From Clostridia bacterium (GTDB lineage: Bacteria > Bacillota > Clostridia > UMGS1883), in assembly GCA_030527235.1 (NCBI GenBank), contig JAUNBL010000001.1, positions 90,954 to 154,953 of the forward strand: 64,000 nt of DNA, in the 5' to 3' direction. The first letter of the stretch is position 1. The number at the start of each line of letters is the position of its first letter. Below the pieces are notes generated by a model. The model had not been told where the DNA came from, ran no database searches, and worked only from the letters and a program-made list of their open reading frames with translations. The translations under genes and the position numbers were made by a program. Below, in pieces: positions 21,320 through 30,927 of this stretch.

Positions 21320-22671
21320 GAAGAAACTTCCTTTCCTGCCTTTGCGGCAATGATTTCTCCTATAACAACAGCGATGATAGTACCTATCAGGAGTGGTATT
21401 TTTTCTCCCATCTCAGCGCCGCTAAACGGTATTATGCTGAACAGTACGCTTATGACAAGCAGCACAAGCGGGACATATGTCATCAGCGCAAGGCGTGTGC
21501 TGCCGCCGTTTACCTTATACGGGCGCGGTGTTTTGGGGTCTATGCGGCGAAGTTTGAGAAACGCGGGAAACATCAGCACGTATGACAGCAGCAGCGTAAT
21601 CATGTTAAGCGCGAAAAAACTCCAGAACAAATCCTCGCTCGGAATGAGCGGCGCAATGAGAACGATGGCAGAAGCTATTACGCCGTTGGCAATGTTGGCG
21701 CCTTGAGGCATATCACTTTTGCTCTTGTAGGAGAAAACTTTGGGCAGACTGCCCTGTGAAGCCGCGTACTGCGCAACATAGTTAACTCCGAGCGACCATG
21801 AAATGAGGTTTGCAATAAGAGTGTAAAGAAACATCAGCCCGAAAAGAATAATCAGAATTCCGCCGCTTGACTGCGTCAAGAGCATGAAGCTCTCAATGAG
21901 TCCGCTCGATGCCGACAGCTCCTCTACCGGTATGGCAACGCTTATTCCGAACGCTGCAAGCAGATAGAAAATCGCAATAAACGTACCGCCGAGGATTATG
22001 GCGCGCGGTATCTCTTTGCTGGGGTTTTTCATTTGTGAAGCAAACGTTGTCACTACTTCAAAGCCAAGGAAATTGAAAATAATGACCGAAATGTTTGACA
22101 AGCTTCCCACATCCAGACCGGGTACAAGCGAAGTGAGGGTAAAAGTATTTGCCGCGCCGCGTGTGACGGCGGCGTATATACCGAGGCCGCCGATAGCGAG
22201 CATGATTGCAGCTTTGAAGAAAGCTGCAATATTCAGAATCCATTTGCTTTCGCTTACCGAATAGCTGCTCACGGCGACAACAAGCCATATGAAAAGCAGC
22301 TGAATCAAGAGCAACGGGAAAGTGCCGATATTAATACTGAATATCTGCATCAAGACATCGGTGAAGAGTACGGCAAGCGAGCCCATCCACAGCGGAAAGT
22401 TAATATAGTAATACCACGCTACTCTGCTGCCCCACTTCACGCCGTAGGCGCGCTTGACCCAGTCGTATATGCCGCCCTCATCTTCGTAGGTAGTTCCCAA
22501 TTCTGCGGAAATTTGCGCATAGGGCAGGAAAAACCCGATGAGCAGAAATATCCACCAAAAAAACTGCGAATTTCCGATGGCGGCCGCCGGCGCCGCGGAC
22601 TCTACCACCAGCACTACGCAGACCGCCGCGAGAACTGCGTCGAGCAATCTAAATTTCTTTGCTTTCGGCAT
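21316..22671 (-). CDS. aguD: APC-family permease, probable agmatine/putrescine antiporter, 451 aa
   Basis: About 12 membrane helices of the amino acid-polyamine-organocation superfamily. The first helix region ([20 protein letters not shown]) and the following [19 protein letters not shown] are typical APC exchanger features. It sits between putrescine carbamoyltransferase (2-nt gap) and agmatine deiminase (4-nt overlap), which predicts uptake of agmatine in exchange for putrescine, the product of the pathway. Substrate is inferred from context, not from sequence; related permeases carry glutamate/GABA or other amines. Confidence 0.85.
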   Translation of the reverse strand: MPKAKKFRLLDAVLAAVCVVLVVESAAPAAAIGNSQFFWWIFLLIGFFLPYAQISAELGTTYEDEGGIYDWVKRAYGVKWGSRVAWYYYINFPLWMGSLAVLFTDVLMQIFSINIGTFPLLLIQLLFIWLVVAVSSYSVSESKWILNIAAFFKAAIMLAIGGLGIYAAVTRGAANTFTLTSLVPGLDVGSLSNISVIIFNFLGFEVVTTFASQMKNPSKEIPRAIILGGTFIAIFYLLAAFGISVAIPVEELSASSGLIESFMLLTQSSGGILIILFGLMFLYTLIANLISWSLGVNYVAQYAASQGSLPKVFSYKSKSDMPQGANIANGVIASAIVLIAPLIPSEDLFWSFFALNMITLLLSYVLMFPAFLKLRRIDPKTPRPYKVNGGSTRLALMTYVPLVLLVISVLFSIIPFSGAEMGEKIPLLIGTIIAVVIGEIIAAKAGKEVSS

Positions 22672-22673
22672 AA

Positions 22674-23681
22674 TTACAATACCTTGGACAGGGCGTGGCA
22701 GACTTCCGCTTTTACCGCCGCGCTGCGCTCGCTTTCTGAAATTTTATCGCGGAGAAGATAGACCAGAATAGCGCGCATCGCCGTGAGGCGGTTTTCCGCT
22801 TCGTCAAAGGCGATAGAGTAATGCGCGTCCAGCACCTCGTCTGTGACCTCTTCACCGCGTGTGGCTGGCAAGCAGTGTAAAAACTTTGCATGAGGCTCTG
22901 CTTTTGCCATCATTTGCGCCGTAACTTGATACTTGGGCATAAATATCGCGAGCCGCTCTTCGCGGGAAAGCTCCTTGTCGTAGAGGCCGTACCATACGTC
23001 TGTGTATACGAAGTCCGCTCCGCTGAGCGCCGTGTCCTCGTCTTCTGTAACGCTCACGCTGCCGCCGCTTTCGGCACAGTTGCGCTTTCCTATGGCGAGC
23101 ATGGTTTCAGAAAGCTGTTTTTCTCTGGGTCCGAACTGTACGAAATCCATACCGAGCTTGGTGGTCATCATCATTGTCGAGGCGCAAACCTGCGTAGCAT
23201 CGCCGACAAAGACTATCTTACAGTCCTCTATTCTTTTACCGCAGGGCAGATGCTCAACCATGGTAGTAGCGTCACCTATTTCCTGTGTAGGATGATTGTA
23301 ATCTGACATTCCGTTTATCACAGGCACACTTGCACAGCGGGCAAGATTAGCAACGGTTTCGTGCCTGTCCACGCGCGCCATGATAATGTCTACTAAGCGG
23401 GAAAGCACTTTTGCCGTGTCCTCCATTGTTTCGTGTCCGCCGAGCTGTATCTGACCCGGGGCTAAATACTGCGCGTGTCCGCCGAGCTGTGCCATTGCCG
23501 TTTCAAAAGAAACCCTTGTGCGTGTGGAGCTTTGCTCAAATATCATGCCAAGGTTTTTGTTTTTAAGAAGCGGCGGGTAGTAGCCATGCTTTATGGACTT
23601 TTTAATCGCGAGTCCCAGGTCAATCATGTTGAGGATTTCCTCTTTGGTAAAGTCCTGTGTGTCAATAAGATGTTTCAGCAT
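22674..23681 (-). CDS. ptcA: Putrescine carbamoyltransferase, 335 aa
   Basis: Phosphorolyses N-carbamoylputrescine to putrescine and carbamoyl phosphate. The carbamoyl phosphate loop SSTRTR is at 51-56, HPTQE follows near 130, and HCLPATRG lies near 270. The substrate loop reads [10 protein letters not shown], which contains the YGLY signature that separates this enzyme from ornithine carbamoyltransferase, where SMG is found. An extra C-terminal helix (about 20 residues after LLRDKI) fits the trimer-bracing helix of the family. First gene of the operon; GGGAGG precedes the ATG. The substrate call is supported both by motif and neighbours. Confidence 0.92.
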   Translation of the reverse strand: MLKHLIDTQDFTKEEILNMIDLGLAIKKSIKHGYYPPLLKNKNLGMIFEQSSTRTRVSFETAMAQLGGHAQYLAPGQIQLGGHETMEDTAKVLSRLVDIIMARVDRHETVANLARCASVPVINGMSDYNHPTQEIGDATTMVEHLPCGKRIEDCKIVFVGDATQVCASTMMMTTKLGMDFVQFGPREKQLSETMLAIGKRNCAESGGSVSVTEDEDTALSGADFVYTDVWYGLYDKELSREERLAIFMPKYQVTAQMMAKAEPHAKFLHCLPATRGEEVTDEVLDAHYSIAFDEAENRLTAMRAILVYLLRDKISESERSAAVKAEVCHALSKVL

Positions 23682-23733
23682 ATTTTTACCTCCCGAATTA
23701 TTCTTCTAACACAGTATTTCCAAAAAAAATGTG

Positions 23734-23762
23734 AGTATACAAATTTCATGTTTACATTTCAA
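23734..23762 (-). promoter_or_regulatory. Promoter of the agmatine operon
   Basis: Minus strand: -35 TTGAAA (23757-23762), 17-bp spacer, -10 TATACT (23734-23739), about 50 nt before the putrescine carbamoyltransferase ATG. Its -35 box directly abuts the -35 box of the divergent glycosidase promoter, so one regulator could affect both. Confidence 0.7.
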
Positions 23763-23780
23763 CGTTTTGTGTTATATAAT
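23751..23780 (+). promoter_or_regulatory. Promoter of the GH2 glycosidase gene
   Basis: Plus strand: -35 TTTACA (23751-23756), 18-bp spacer, -10 TATAAT (23775-23780), with the ATG at 23815 and GGGAGGG in between. It is back-to-back with the agmatine operon promoter. Confidence 0.7.
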
Positions 23781-23814
23781 CTTTGCAAGAAACTATTTCG
23801 GGAGGGAAACTGCC

Positions 23815-26133
23815 ATGAAAAGAATACGCGAAAGCTTTGACTTCAACTGGATGTTTTACAAGGGAGATTTGGAAATAGGGTACGCCATAAAAGCAGGGTG
23901 TACAGGTTCTTTTACGGCCTTAGATAAAAACAAGGACGGAGAATGGACACAGATTGCTTACAGCGACAAAGAGGCTGTGATAGATATTGACGAAAAGCGT
24001 TGGACAAAGGTGAGCATACCACACGACTTTATCGTGGGGGGAGATTTTTCACGCGGCGAGTGGGATGCGCAGGGGTTTTTGCCGACCGGCGTGGGATGCT
24101 ACCGCAAGGTGTTCCGCGTTGAAGAAGACCTTTTCGGAAAGAAGATTTCACTGGAGTTTGAGGGAGTGTCACGCAACTGTACTATATGGTTAAACGGGCA
24201 TCTTGTATTGAATCATTTTTCCGGATATACGGGCTTTTGGCTTGATATGACGGATTTCTTGAACTACGGCGGCGAGAACGTTATCTTTATCAAAGTGGAT
24301 GCGCGCGAGTTTGAGGGCTGGTGGTACGAAGGCGCGGGCATATACCGCCACGTTTGGTATACTGTCACCGACAGAGTTCATGTGGGCAGGTGGGGAACGT
24401 ATGTCACTACACCGCAGATAAGCGAGACACATGCCGATGTCAGGATTGAAGCACAGATTGAAAACGAGACGGCGCACGAAGAGGCAAGCGTTCTGGAAAC
24501 TGTTATTTATGACGAAAACGGAGGCATTGTGGCTTCCGGTGAAACGAGCGTTGTAATTGCGCCTCAAGGCAAGACTGTAACTGTGCAGAATCTTCGCGTG
24601 CCAAAACCCATGCTTTGGGATATTGACAGCCCATGCCTTTATATCGCAAAGAGTACGATAAAAGGACATGATACATACGAGACGGCGTTTGGGATTCGCA
24701 AGATAGAATTTACAAAAGAAGGCTTTTTCTTAAACGGGCGCCATGTACTCATAAAAGGGACGTGCAATCATCAGGATTTTGCCGGCGTCGGCTCAGCTCT
24801 GCCCGACAGCATAAATGAATATAAGATTAAAAAGCTTTTGGAAATGGGCTCCAACGCATACCGCTCATCGCATCATCCGGCAACACCGGCGCTTTTGGAC
24901 GCTTGTGACAGGCTGGGAATGCTTGTTATGGACGAGAACCGTAAACTGGACTCGTCTGAGCGCGGGCTTGCGGACATAGACTCGCTGATTCTGCGGGACC
25001 GCAACCATCCGAGCATTATCATGTGGTGTTTGGATAACGAGGAGTCAATCCTGGGGACAAAGGTAGGTAAGCAAATTGAAACCACGCTTCGCGACCGCGT
25101 ACACAGCTTGGACTCTACGCGTCCTACCACAGTGGCGATGAACCACGGCTGGAACGAAAACGGATATGAGGAATGTATGGATATAATGGGATACAATTAC
25201 GGACAGAGGGGCGAGCAGTATATTAAGGATATGGCCGAATACCCCGACCGTATGATGATATGTACAGAGAGTACAAGCTCCACCACAACGCGCGGGATTT
25301 ATAAGGACGACACTGAGCGTGGCTACTGCACGAGCTATGAGACGAATCTTGCAAGCTGGTGCTGCACGCACGAAAAATCGTGGCTTGATTTGATTAAGCA
25401 TCCGAGGCTTACGGGCATATTTGTCTGGACCGGGTTTGACTATCGCGGCGAGCCTACGCCATATTCGTGGCCGTGCGTTAATTCTCACTTCGGAATTATG
25501 GACACCTGTGGTCTTCCCAAGGATGCGTACTACTATTACAAATCAGTATGGACCGATAAGCCGATGGTGCATTTTATGCCGCACTGGGATTTGAAGAGAA
25601 ATGGCGAAAAAGTCAATGTGAGGATATTTTCCAACAGTGAGACAATAGAGCTGAAGCTGAACGGAAAATCACTCGGTGAAAGAGCTATGGTGAAGAATGC
25701 GCACCTGGACTGGGAGGTTGAATATGAAGAGGGCGAGATAGAGGCGATAGGCAAAAACGGAGGCGTGCAGGTGTGTGCCTTTTCACGTATGACGTCCGGC
25801 GCTCCGTACAAGGTGGAGCTCTGCTGCGAGAGAGAAGATATAAGCTTTGACGGCAGAGACACAGTTGTCGTGCGTGCGTGCGTTACGGACGTGCGCGGAA
25901 ACGTGGTACCGTTCGCATCGAATGAGATTGAATTTTCCGCGAGCGGCGGGCGCATAATAGGCGTTGGAAACGGAGACCCTGCCGACCATTCGAGCGACAA
26001 GTCGCGTTTTCGCCGAGCCTTTAACGGATATTGCGTCGCGCTTGTTCAGGCGACGGGCGAAACGGATAGTTTGACTATATGCGCCGCTTCAAAGGGGCTT
26101 GAGGACGCAAGCATATGTTTGAAGAAAAAATAA
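23815..26133 (+). CDS. Glycoside hydrolase family 2 (beta-galactosidase-like), 772 aa
   Basis: A retaining exo-glycosidase. The jelly-roll sugar-binding domain (residues about 1-180) contains WTKVSIPHDFIVGGDFSRGEW-like and NGGENV-type elements. An immunoglobulin-like domain follows. The TIM barrel (about 280-580) has HHPATPALLDACDRLGMLVMDE, the acid/base E409 in CLDNEES, and the nucleophile E485 in CTESTSSTTTRG. The C terminus has further beta domains. No signal peptide, so it acts in the cytoplasm on imported oligosaccharides. The substrate (beta-galactoside, beta-glucuronide or other) cannot be fixed. ATG at 23815 follows GGGAGGG; it overlaps uvrC by 19 nt. Confidence 0.9.
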   Translation: MKRIRESFDFNWMFYKGDLEIGYAIKAGCTGSFTALDKNKDGEWTQIAYSDKEAVIDIDEKRWTKVSIPHDFIVGGDFSRGEWDAQGFLPTGVGCYRKVFRVEEDLFGKKISLEFEGVSRNCTIWLNGHLVLNHFSGYTGFWLDMTDFLNYGGENVIFIKVDAREFEGWWYEGAGIYRHVWYTVTDRVHVGRWGTYVTTPQISETHADVRIEAQIENETAHEEASVLETVIYDENGGIVASGETSVVIAPQGKTVTVQNLRVPKPMLWDIDSPCLYIAKSTIKGHDTYETAFGIRKIEFTKEGFFLNGRHVLIKGTCNHQDFAGVGSALPDSINEYKIKKLLEMGSNAYRSSHHPATPALLDACDRLGMLVMDENRKLDSSERGLADIDSLILRDRNHPSIIMWCLDNEESILGTKVGKQIETTLRDRVHSLDSTRPTTVAMNHGWNENGYEECMDIMGYNYGQRGEQYIKDMAEYPDRMMICTESTSSTTTRGIYKDDTERGYCTSYETNLASWCCTHEKSWLDLIKHPRLTGIFVWTGFDYRGEPTPYSWPCVNSHFGIMDTCGLPKDAYYYYKSVWTDKPMVHFMPHWDLKRNGEKVNVRIFSNSETIELKLNGKSLGERAMVKNAHLDWEVEYEEGEIEAIGKNGGVQVCAFSRMTSGAPYKVELCCEREDISFDGRDTVVVRACVTDVRGNVVPFASNEIEFSASGGRIIGVGNGDPADHSSDKSRFRRAFNGYCVALVQATGETDSLTICAASKGLEDASICLKKK

Positions 26134-27929
26134 AAAAGCTGCCTATGCTCCCCGGAGTATATATAATGAAGGATAAAAACGGTAACGTTATATATGTAGG
26201 GAAGGCAAAAAAATTAAAGAACAGAGTAAAGCAGTATTTTGCGAAAACTTCTACACACACGCCCAAGGTGGCGGCTATGGTGGAGAAGGTGGCGGATTTT
26301 GAGTACGTGATATGCGACAGTGAGATTGAGGCGCTGGTTTTAGAGTGCAATCTGATTAAGGAAAACCGGCCCCGCTATAATTCATTGCTCAAGGATGACA
26401 AGCATTATCCTTATTTGAAAATTACAAATGAGGATTTTCCGCGTCTGCTCTATGTTCGCCGCATAGAGAAAGACGGCGCGCGTTACTTCGGACCGTATCC
26501 GAGCGGGTTTTCAATACGTGAGACATACGACCTTATCCGCCGCGTGTTCGCGATAGCGCATTGCAAGAAACGTTTTCCGGAGTCAATAGGAAAAGATCGC
26601 CCCTGTCTATATCATGCTATGGGGCGCTGCTGCGCCCCATGTGCGGGAAATGTTTCTTCGGAGGAGTATAAAAAAATATTTGACGATATCACCAAGCTGC
26701 TAGAGGGCAGGGAGAAAGAACTTATCTCAAGCCTCGACGCGAAAATGAGGCTTGCGTCTGACAGTCTGGAATTTGAAAAGGCGGCGTCTTTGCGCGACGC
26801 GATTGCATCAATAAAACATTTGAGCGACAGTCAAAAAGTTATATACGCAAAAAGCGCCGATACCGATGTATTTGCTGCCGCTGCGCTTGACACGATGGCG
26901 TATGCAGAGGCTTTTTACATCAGAAACGGCAAAATGGTGGGCAGGGGCGAGTTTGACCTTTCCGGCAGTGAAGCGGTTGATGAGGCCGCTGCATTATCCG
27001 ATTTTTTGTTGCAGTACTATTCGGGAGAGGCCGCAGTTCCCAAACGAGTCATACTCTCGCACAAAATAGAGGATGCCGACACTCTTGCGCAGTTCCTTTC
27101 GCAAAAGAGAGGAAACAAGGTCACGGTGAAGACGCCTGAGCGAGGCGAACATAAAAAGCTTGCGGAAATGGCATATAAAAACGCGCAGAAGGCGATTGAA
27201 AATGCCCGGACACAAGCGCAGGAGGAGAAGCTGAAGGCGCGGGCTGTGGTAATGCTTGCCAAGGCGCTGCACCTTGATGTCATTCCTGACAAGATAGAGG
27301 CATATGACATTTCGCACACTTCAGGAACGCAGACAGTAGGCTCTATGGTTGTGTTCAAGGCGGGCAAAAGCCGCCGCAGCGAATATAAGAGGTTCAAAAT
27401 AAAAACCGTTGTCGGAGCAAATGACGTAGCGTGTATTCAAGAGGTACTCACCAGGAGGTTTACCCACAAAGGGGACGGTTTTGACGAGCTTCCGGATTTG
27501 CTGCTCGTAGACGGCGGGCTTCCGCAGCTTAACGCGGCCTTAGAGGCGCTTGAGGAGCTGAATTTAGACATTCCCGTTTTCGGCATGGTCAAAGACGACA
27601 GACACAAGACACGAGATGTATTGGCGCGCGAGGGAGAGGTGCATTTGAAGCCGACAAGCGCGGAGTTCAGGCTGGTAAGCGCTATTCAAGACGAGGTACA
27701 CCGCTTTGCAATAGAGTATCATCGCCAGTTGCGTTCAAAGCGCATGGCAGAATCAGAGCTTGACGCAATCTCCGGCGTGGGAAAGGTGAGAAAAAAAGCG
27801 CTTTTGAACCGCTTCAAAAGCGTGCGCGCAATCAGAGATGCGACAGAGGAGGAGCTTGCCGAGGTAAAGGGCATAGATAAGCGAACCGCGAAGGCAATCA
27901 AAGATGCACTTCGCGGTGAGAAAGATTAG
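26115..27929 (+). CDS. uvrC: Excinuclease ABC subunit C, 604 aa
   Basis: Makes both incisions in nucleotide excision repair after UvrAB finds damage. Order: GIY-YIG nuclease (LPGVYIMKDKNGNVIYVGKA) at about 10-90; a Cys-rich zone (CLYHAMGRCCAPCAG) near 160-175; a UVR motif (LEFEKAASLRDAI) near 215; an RNase H-like nuclease with EAYDISHTSGTQTVGSMVVF and LLLVDGG; and tandem helix-hairpin-helix repeats (AISGVGKVRKKAL, EVKGIDKRTAKAI). Full length. The start lies inside the 3' end of the GH2 gene with GAGGA upstream. Its last 32 bp overlap the convergent pseudouridine synthase gene. Confidence 0.97.
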   Translation: MFEEKIKKLPMLPGVYIMKDKNGNVIYVGKAKKLKNRVKQYFAKTSTHTPKVAAMVEKVADFEYVICDSEIEALVLECNLIKENRPRYNSLLKDDKHYPYLKITNEDFPRLLYVRRIEKDGARYFGPYPSGFSIRETYDLIRRVFAIAHCKKRFPESIGKDRPCLYHAMGRCCAPCAGNVSSEEYKKIFDDITKLLEGREKELISSLDAKMRLASDSLEFEKAASLRDAIASIKHLSDSQKVIYAKSADTDVFAAAALDTMAYAEAFYIRNGKMVGRGEFDLSGSEAVDEAAALSDFLLQYYSGEAAVPKRVILSHKIEDADTLAQFLSQKRGNKVTVKTPERGEHKKLAEMAYKNAQKAIENARTQAQEEKLKARAVVMLAKALHLDVIPDKIEAYDISHTSGTQTVGSMVVFKAGKSRRSEYKRFKIKTVVGANDVACIQEVLTRRFTHKGDGFDELPDLLLVDGGLPQLNAALEALEELNLDIPVFGMVKDDRHKTRDVLAREGEVHLKPTSAEFRLVSAIQDEVHRFAIEYHRQLRSKRMAESELDAISGVGKVRKKALLNRFKSVRAIRDATEEELAEVKGIDKRTAKAIKDALRGEKD

Positions 27930-28767
27930 CTAAAATACCGGTATCTTCAAAGTCGAAAATTATTTTATATGCGGTAAGCGCCTGACCGCCGCCGCTTTTT
28001 GCTCCGTATTTCGTATCGCCGACTATCGGGCAGCCCAGATACGAGCAAAGCGCACGGATTTGGTGGCTTCGCCCGGTGTGAAGCTCAACCTCGAGGACGC
28101 TGACGGCGCCTCGCGAAAGAACACGGTACGATGTTTTTGTGTATTTGCCGCCGTCTTTAACGACGGCGCTTTTGTTGCGGAAAGCGTCTTTTTCAATATA
28201 CCCTTCCACAGTGTCAAAATCCTTGGAGGGGGCGCCTTCTGTTTGGCAAATATAAAACTTACGCACCCGGCGCGCTCTTATATATGAGTTCATCGCGCGC
28301 AGTGCGGCGGCGTTTTTTGCGCCGATAACAAGTCCGGAGGTGTTGACGTCAAGACGGTTGCAAAGCGCGGGAGAGAAGCTTTGCTCATTTTCGGGCGAGT
28401 AGACGCCCTGATTAAGCAGATATGTTTTGAACATATCGACAAGCGTTTCGTTTTTTTTCACCCCGCCGCTTTGACAGGGGACTCCGCATGGCTTGTTTAT
28501 CACGGCTATGTTTTCGTCCTCGTAAATAATTTCAATAGCGCGCTTCGCCTTTGTAAACCCTTTTTCGGCAAAACAGTCGTCAGGAAGATAAACGCGCACA
28601 ATATCTCCTTCCTCTAAAATTCGCGCCGCCTCAGCGCGTGCAGAGTTGATTTTTATGTCTTTCCTGCGTATGGCCTTGTAAATTAAGGCGCGCGGTACGC
28701 CCAGCTTTTCCAAAAATTTGTCGCACCGCTGCGCGGCATCGTTTTTATTGATGAAAAATTCACGCAT
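27898..28767 (-). CDS. RluA-family 23S rRNA/tRNA pseudouridine synthase, 289 aa
   Basis: Residues 1-65 are an S4 RNA-binding domain (RCDKFLEKLGVPRALIYKAI). The RluA catalytic domain follows, with IAVINKPCGVPCQSG and the catalytic-Asp motif NRLDVNTSGLVI (usually HRLD; here Asn replaces His). HTGRSHQIRALCSYLGCPIVGD is the second conserved box. Isomerises uridine in rRNA or tRNA; the exact position (RluA, RluC or RluD type) cannot be told. It converges with uvrC, overlapping by 32 bp. Confidence 0.92.
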   Translation of the reverse strand: MREFFINKNDAAQRCDKFLEKLGVPRALIYKAIRRKDIKINSARAEAARILEEGDIVRVYLPDDCFAEKGFTKAKRAIEIIYEDENIAVINKPCGVPCQSGGVKKNETLVDMFKTYLLNQGVYSPENEQSFSPALCNRLDVNTSGLVIGAKNAAALRAMNSYIRARRVRKFYICQTEGAPSKDFDTVEGYIEKDAFRNKSAVVKDGGKYTKTSYRVLSRGAVSVLEVELHTGRSHQIRALCSYLGCPIVGDTKYGAKSGGGQALTAYKIIFDFEDTGILANLSHREVHL

Positions 28768-28784
28768 ATTCTCACCTCGGATAC

Positions 28785-28813
28785 ATTATATATTGTGTTT
28801 AATGGCACGTCAA
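28785..28813 (-). promoter_or_regulatory. Promoter of the pseudouridine synthase gene
   Basis: Minus strand: -35 TTGACG (28808-28813), 17-bp spacer, perfect -10 TATAAT (28785-28790), 18 nt before the ATG at 28767 with GAGGTGAG between. The segment between this and the S10 promoter (28814-28917) is AT-rich and shows nothing else. Confidence 0.7.
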
Positions 28814-28917
28814 CACAATTATGTTGTCAAATTGCACAACACATTGCGCAAAAAGGCGCTGCGATGTTTGCAAAGGTGCCGAAATTTAGCATTTTACAAA
28901 AAAATAAATAAAAATGC

Positions 28918-28946
28918 TTGCAATTTTTTTTTAGTTGAGGTATAGT
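28918..28946 (+). promoter_or_regulatory. Promoter of the S10-spc-alpha superoperon
   Basis: Plus strand: -35 TTGCAA (28918-28923), 17-bp spacer containing a T tract, -10 TATAGT (28941-28946). Transcription would start near 28953, giving a leader of about 250 nt before rpsJ. It is the only strong promoter found ahead of the 30-gene cluster. Confidence 0.75.
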
Positions 28947-28952
28947 AAAACG

Positions 28953-29190
28953 GCTGTGACATGACAGACGATGAAGCGGGAGGTTGCTGCCCTTAGGGAC
29001 AGGTTTTTCCGTGGAGAATGTCCGGTTCGCGAAATCGGGCGGCAGTCACTGTACAACATGATATTTGCGCCGTATACAGCGCAATAACACCATGTGGTAC
29101 CCGGAACAGTATTCCGGGTTTTGGTTTGACCGGGAATGAAACACCCGGCAAGGTGTACAGTTGTCATATACGTCACAAGAAAAACTTTTA
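28953..29190 (+). promoter_or_regulatory. Structured S10 operon leader with terminator (attenuator)
   Basis: This leader contains many nested pairings: CTGCCC (near 29000) with GGGCGGCAG (29038-29046), GGACA with TGTCC, TTGCGC with GCGCAA, and a long-range closing helix ACTGTAC (29048-29054) with GTACAGT (29155-29161). Inside that helix is a terminator hairpin CCCGGAA-N5-TTCCGGG (29100-29118) followed by TTTT. The layout fits an r-protein-controlled attenuator ahead of rpsJ; in E. coli L4 controls this operon. The controlling protein here is not known. Confidence 0.65.
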
Positions 29191-29202
29191 GGAGGCATAT
29201 GT

Positions 29203-29583
29203 ATGGCAGCGAAACAGAAAGTAAGAATCAGATTGAAGGCGTATGATCACGTGCTTCTTGACCAGTCCGCAGAAAAAATTGCGGAAACCGCCAAGAGAAC
29301 GGACGCCAAGGTATCGGGTCCGATACCGCTTCCCACAGAGAAAGAGATTATTACAATCCTCAGAGCGGTGCACAAGTACAAGGACAGCCGTGAGCAGTTT
29401 GAGCAGAGAACTCACAAAAGGCTTATAGACATCCTTGACCCCACGCCCAAGACGATGGATGCACTCGGAAAACTTGACGTGCCGGCAGGTGTGAGCATCG
29501 ACATAAAAATTATCGACGCGGCGGCCAAGAAAAAAAGCTCAAAGAGCGCGGCGTCTCCCGCTAAAAAGAAGACGGGCAAATAA
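29203..29583 (+). CDS. rpsJ: Ribosomal protein S10 with C-terminal extension, 126 aa
   Basis: 30S head protein, also NusB partner in antitermination. The core ([20 protein letters not shown] through VSIDIKI) covers residues 6-106. About 20 extra residues follow, rich in Lys, Ser and Ala ([18 protein letters not shown]); S10 is usually 102-105 aa. The ATG at 29203 follows AGGAGG at 7 nt; the longer ORF start at 29161 lies inside the leader structure. First gene of the superoperon. Confidence 0.97.
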   Translation: MAAKQKVRIRLKAYDHVLLDQSAEKIAETAKRTDAKVSGPIPLPTEKEIITILRAVHKYKDSREQFEQRTHKRLIDILDPTPKTMDALGKLDVPAGVSIDIKIIDAAAKKKSSKSAASPAKKKTGK

Positions 29584-29601
29584 TTGCGCACAGAGGTCAA
29601 T

Positions 29602-29620
29602 GTTGGCGCGCAGCGCCAAC
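29602..29620 (+). repeat. GC-rich hairpin between rpsJ and rplC
   Basis: GTTGGCGC-GCA-GCGCCAAC forms a perfect 8-bp stem with a 3-nt loop in the 67-nt gap before rplC. No T run follows. It could be an RNA processing or regulatory stem. Confidence 0.5.
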
Positions 29621-29650
29621 CAATAACCATTTATAAGGAGGATATACAAT

Positions 29651-30274
29651 ATGCAAAAGGCAATTATCGGAAAGAAGATAGGCATGACTCAAATCTTCAC
29701 ACCAGAAGGAAAAGTAGTTCCGGTTACGGTAATTGAAGCGGGTCCCTGTTCGGTCGTGCAGAAAAAGACCGTTGAAAAGGACGGATATGAAGCGCTTCAG
29801 CTCGGATACGGAGCAGTTTCGGAAAAGCATGTTTCCAAGCCCCTGCGCGGGCATTTCGCAAAGGCAGGAGTTACGCTTAAAAAGGTTCTGCGTGAGTTTG
29901 CGCTTGAAGGCGAATACAACGTGGGCGATGAAATTAAGTGCGACTTGTTTGCGGATGGGGATAAAGTTGACGTAACGGGTATAAGCAAAGGTAAGGGATA
30001 CGCCGGTACGGTAAAAAGGTGGGGCACGCACCGCGGACCTATGACGCACGGCAGCGGCTATCACAGAGGCCCCGGCTCCATGGGCGCTTGCTCGACGCCT
30101 TCGCGCGTTATGAAAGGAAAGAAGCTTGCGGGACACATGGGCGTTGAAAAGGTTACAATTTTGAACCTTGATGTTGTAAGAGTAGATGCGGAGAGAAATC
30201 TTCTGCTTGTGCGCGGCGCCATTCCGGGTCCCAAGGGCGGAATTGTTACCGTAAGAAACGCAGTTAAGGCGTAA
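29651..30274 (+). CDS. rplC: Ribosomal protein L3, 207 aa
   Basis: Early-binding 50S protein near the peptidyl transferase centre. The N terminus [20 protein letters not shown] and the loop [20 protein letters not shown], which holds the glutamine/glycine-rich finger region that reaches the catalytic centre, are typical. Normal length. AAGGAGG precedes the ATG; a GC-rich hairpin lies in the 67-nt gap after rpsJ. Confidence 0.98.
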   Translation: MQKAIIGKKIGMTQIFTPEGKVVPVTVIEAGPCSVVQKKTVEKDGYEALQLGYGAVSEKHVSKPLRGHFAKAGVTLKKVLREFALEGEYNVGDEIKCDLFADGDKVDVTGISKGKGYAGTVKRWGTHRGPMTHGSGYHRGPGSMGACSTPSRVMKGKKLAGHMGVEKVTILNLDVVRVDAERNLLLVRGAIPGPKGGIVTVRNAVKA

Positions 30275-30303
30275 AGCCGTAAGACGGAAAGGAGATGTAA
30301 ACT

Positions 30304-30927
30304 ATGCCTAAGGCAGCATTATATAATATGCAGGGCAGTCAGATTGGCGAGGTTGACCTTCCGGAAACTTGCTTCGGAGTGCAGGTTAACGAGAGCGCGA
30401 TTCACGCGACGGTTGTAAACTACCTTGCAAATCAGAGACAGGGTACACAGAGCACAAAAACCCGCACGGAAGTTGCGGGCGGCGGCAAGAAACCTTTCAG
30501 ACAGAAGGGAACAGGCCGCGCAAGGCAGGGCAGCACACGCGCTCCGCAGTGGTACAAGGGCGGCGTTGCGCTCGGACCTAAGCCGAGAGACTATTCGTAT
30601 TCCATAAACAAGAAAGTTAAGAGGCTCGCGCTTATCAGCGCACTCAGTGCAAAAGCGGCGGAAAATGAGGTTAAGGTAATAGACGATATTAAGCTGGACG
30701 AAATTAAGACGGCGAATATAGTGAAGCTATTAAAGGAAATTGGCGTTGCGGGCAAAGCTCTCATCGTTACAAAAGATAAAAATGAGAACGTGTATCTTTC
30801 CGCGAGAAACATAAAAGGTGTTAAGGCAAGCTTCATAGGTATGCTTAATGTTTATGATATTCTCAACCACACTGACTTCATTGTTTCACAGGACGCTGTT
30901 GACAGACTTGAGGAGGTGTATGCGTAA
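30304..30927 (+). CDS. rplD: Ribosomal protein L4, 207 aa
   Basis: 50S exit-tunnel protein; in some bacteria the autogenous repressor of the S10 operon, so a candidate ligand for the leader here. The tunnel loop [20 protein letters not shown] is at residues 59-78. Normal length. GGAGATG lies before the ATG. Its stop overlaps the rplW start by one base. Confidence 0.98.
   Translation: MPKAALYNMQGSQIGEVDLPETCFGVQVNESAIHATVVNYLANQRQGTQSTKTRTEVAGGGKKPFRQKGTGRARQGSTRAPQWYKGGVALGPKPRDYSYSINKKVKRLALISALSAKAAENEVKVIDDIKLDEIKTANIVKLLKEIGVAGKALIVTKDKNENVYLSARNIKGVKASFIGMLNVYDILNHTDFIVSQDAVDRLEEVYA

Noticed and set aside
22674..23681. Ornithine carbamoyltransferase as alternative to putrescine carbamoyltransferase
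   Set aside because: The substrate loop has YGLY rather than the SMG of ornithine enzymes, and the neighbours are agmatine deiminase and carbamate kinase.
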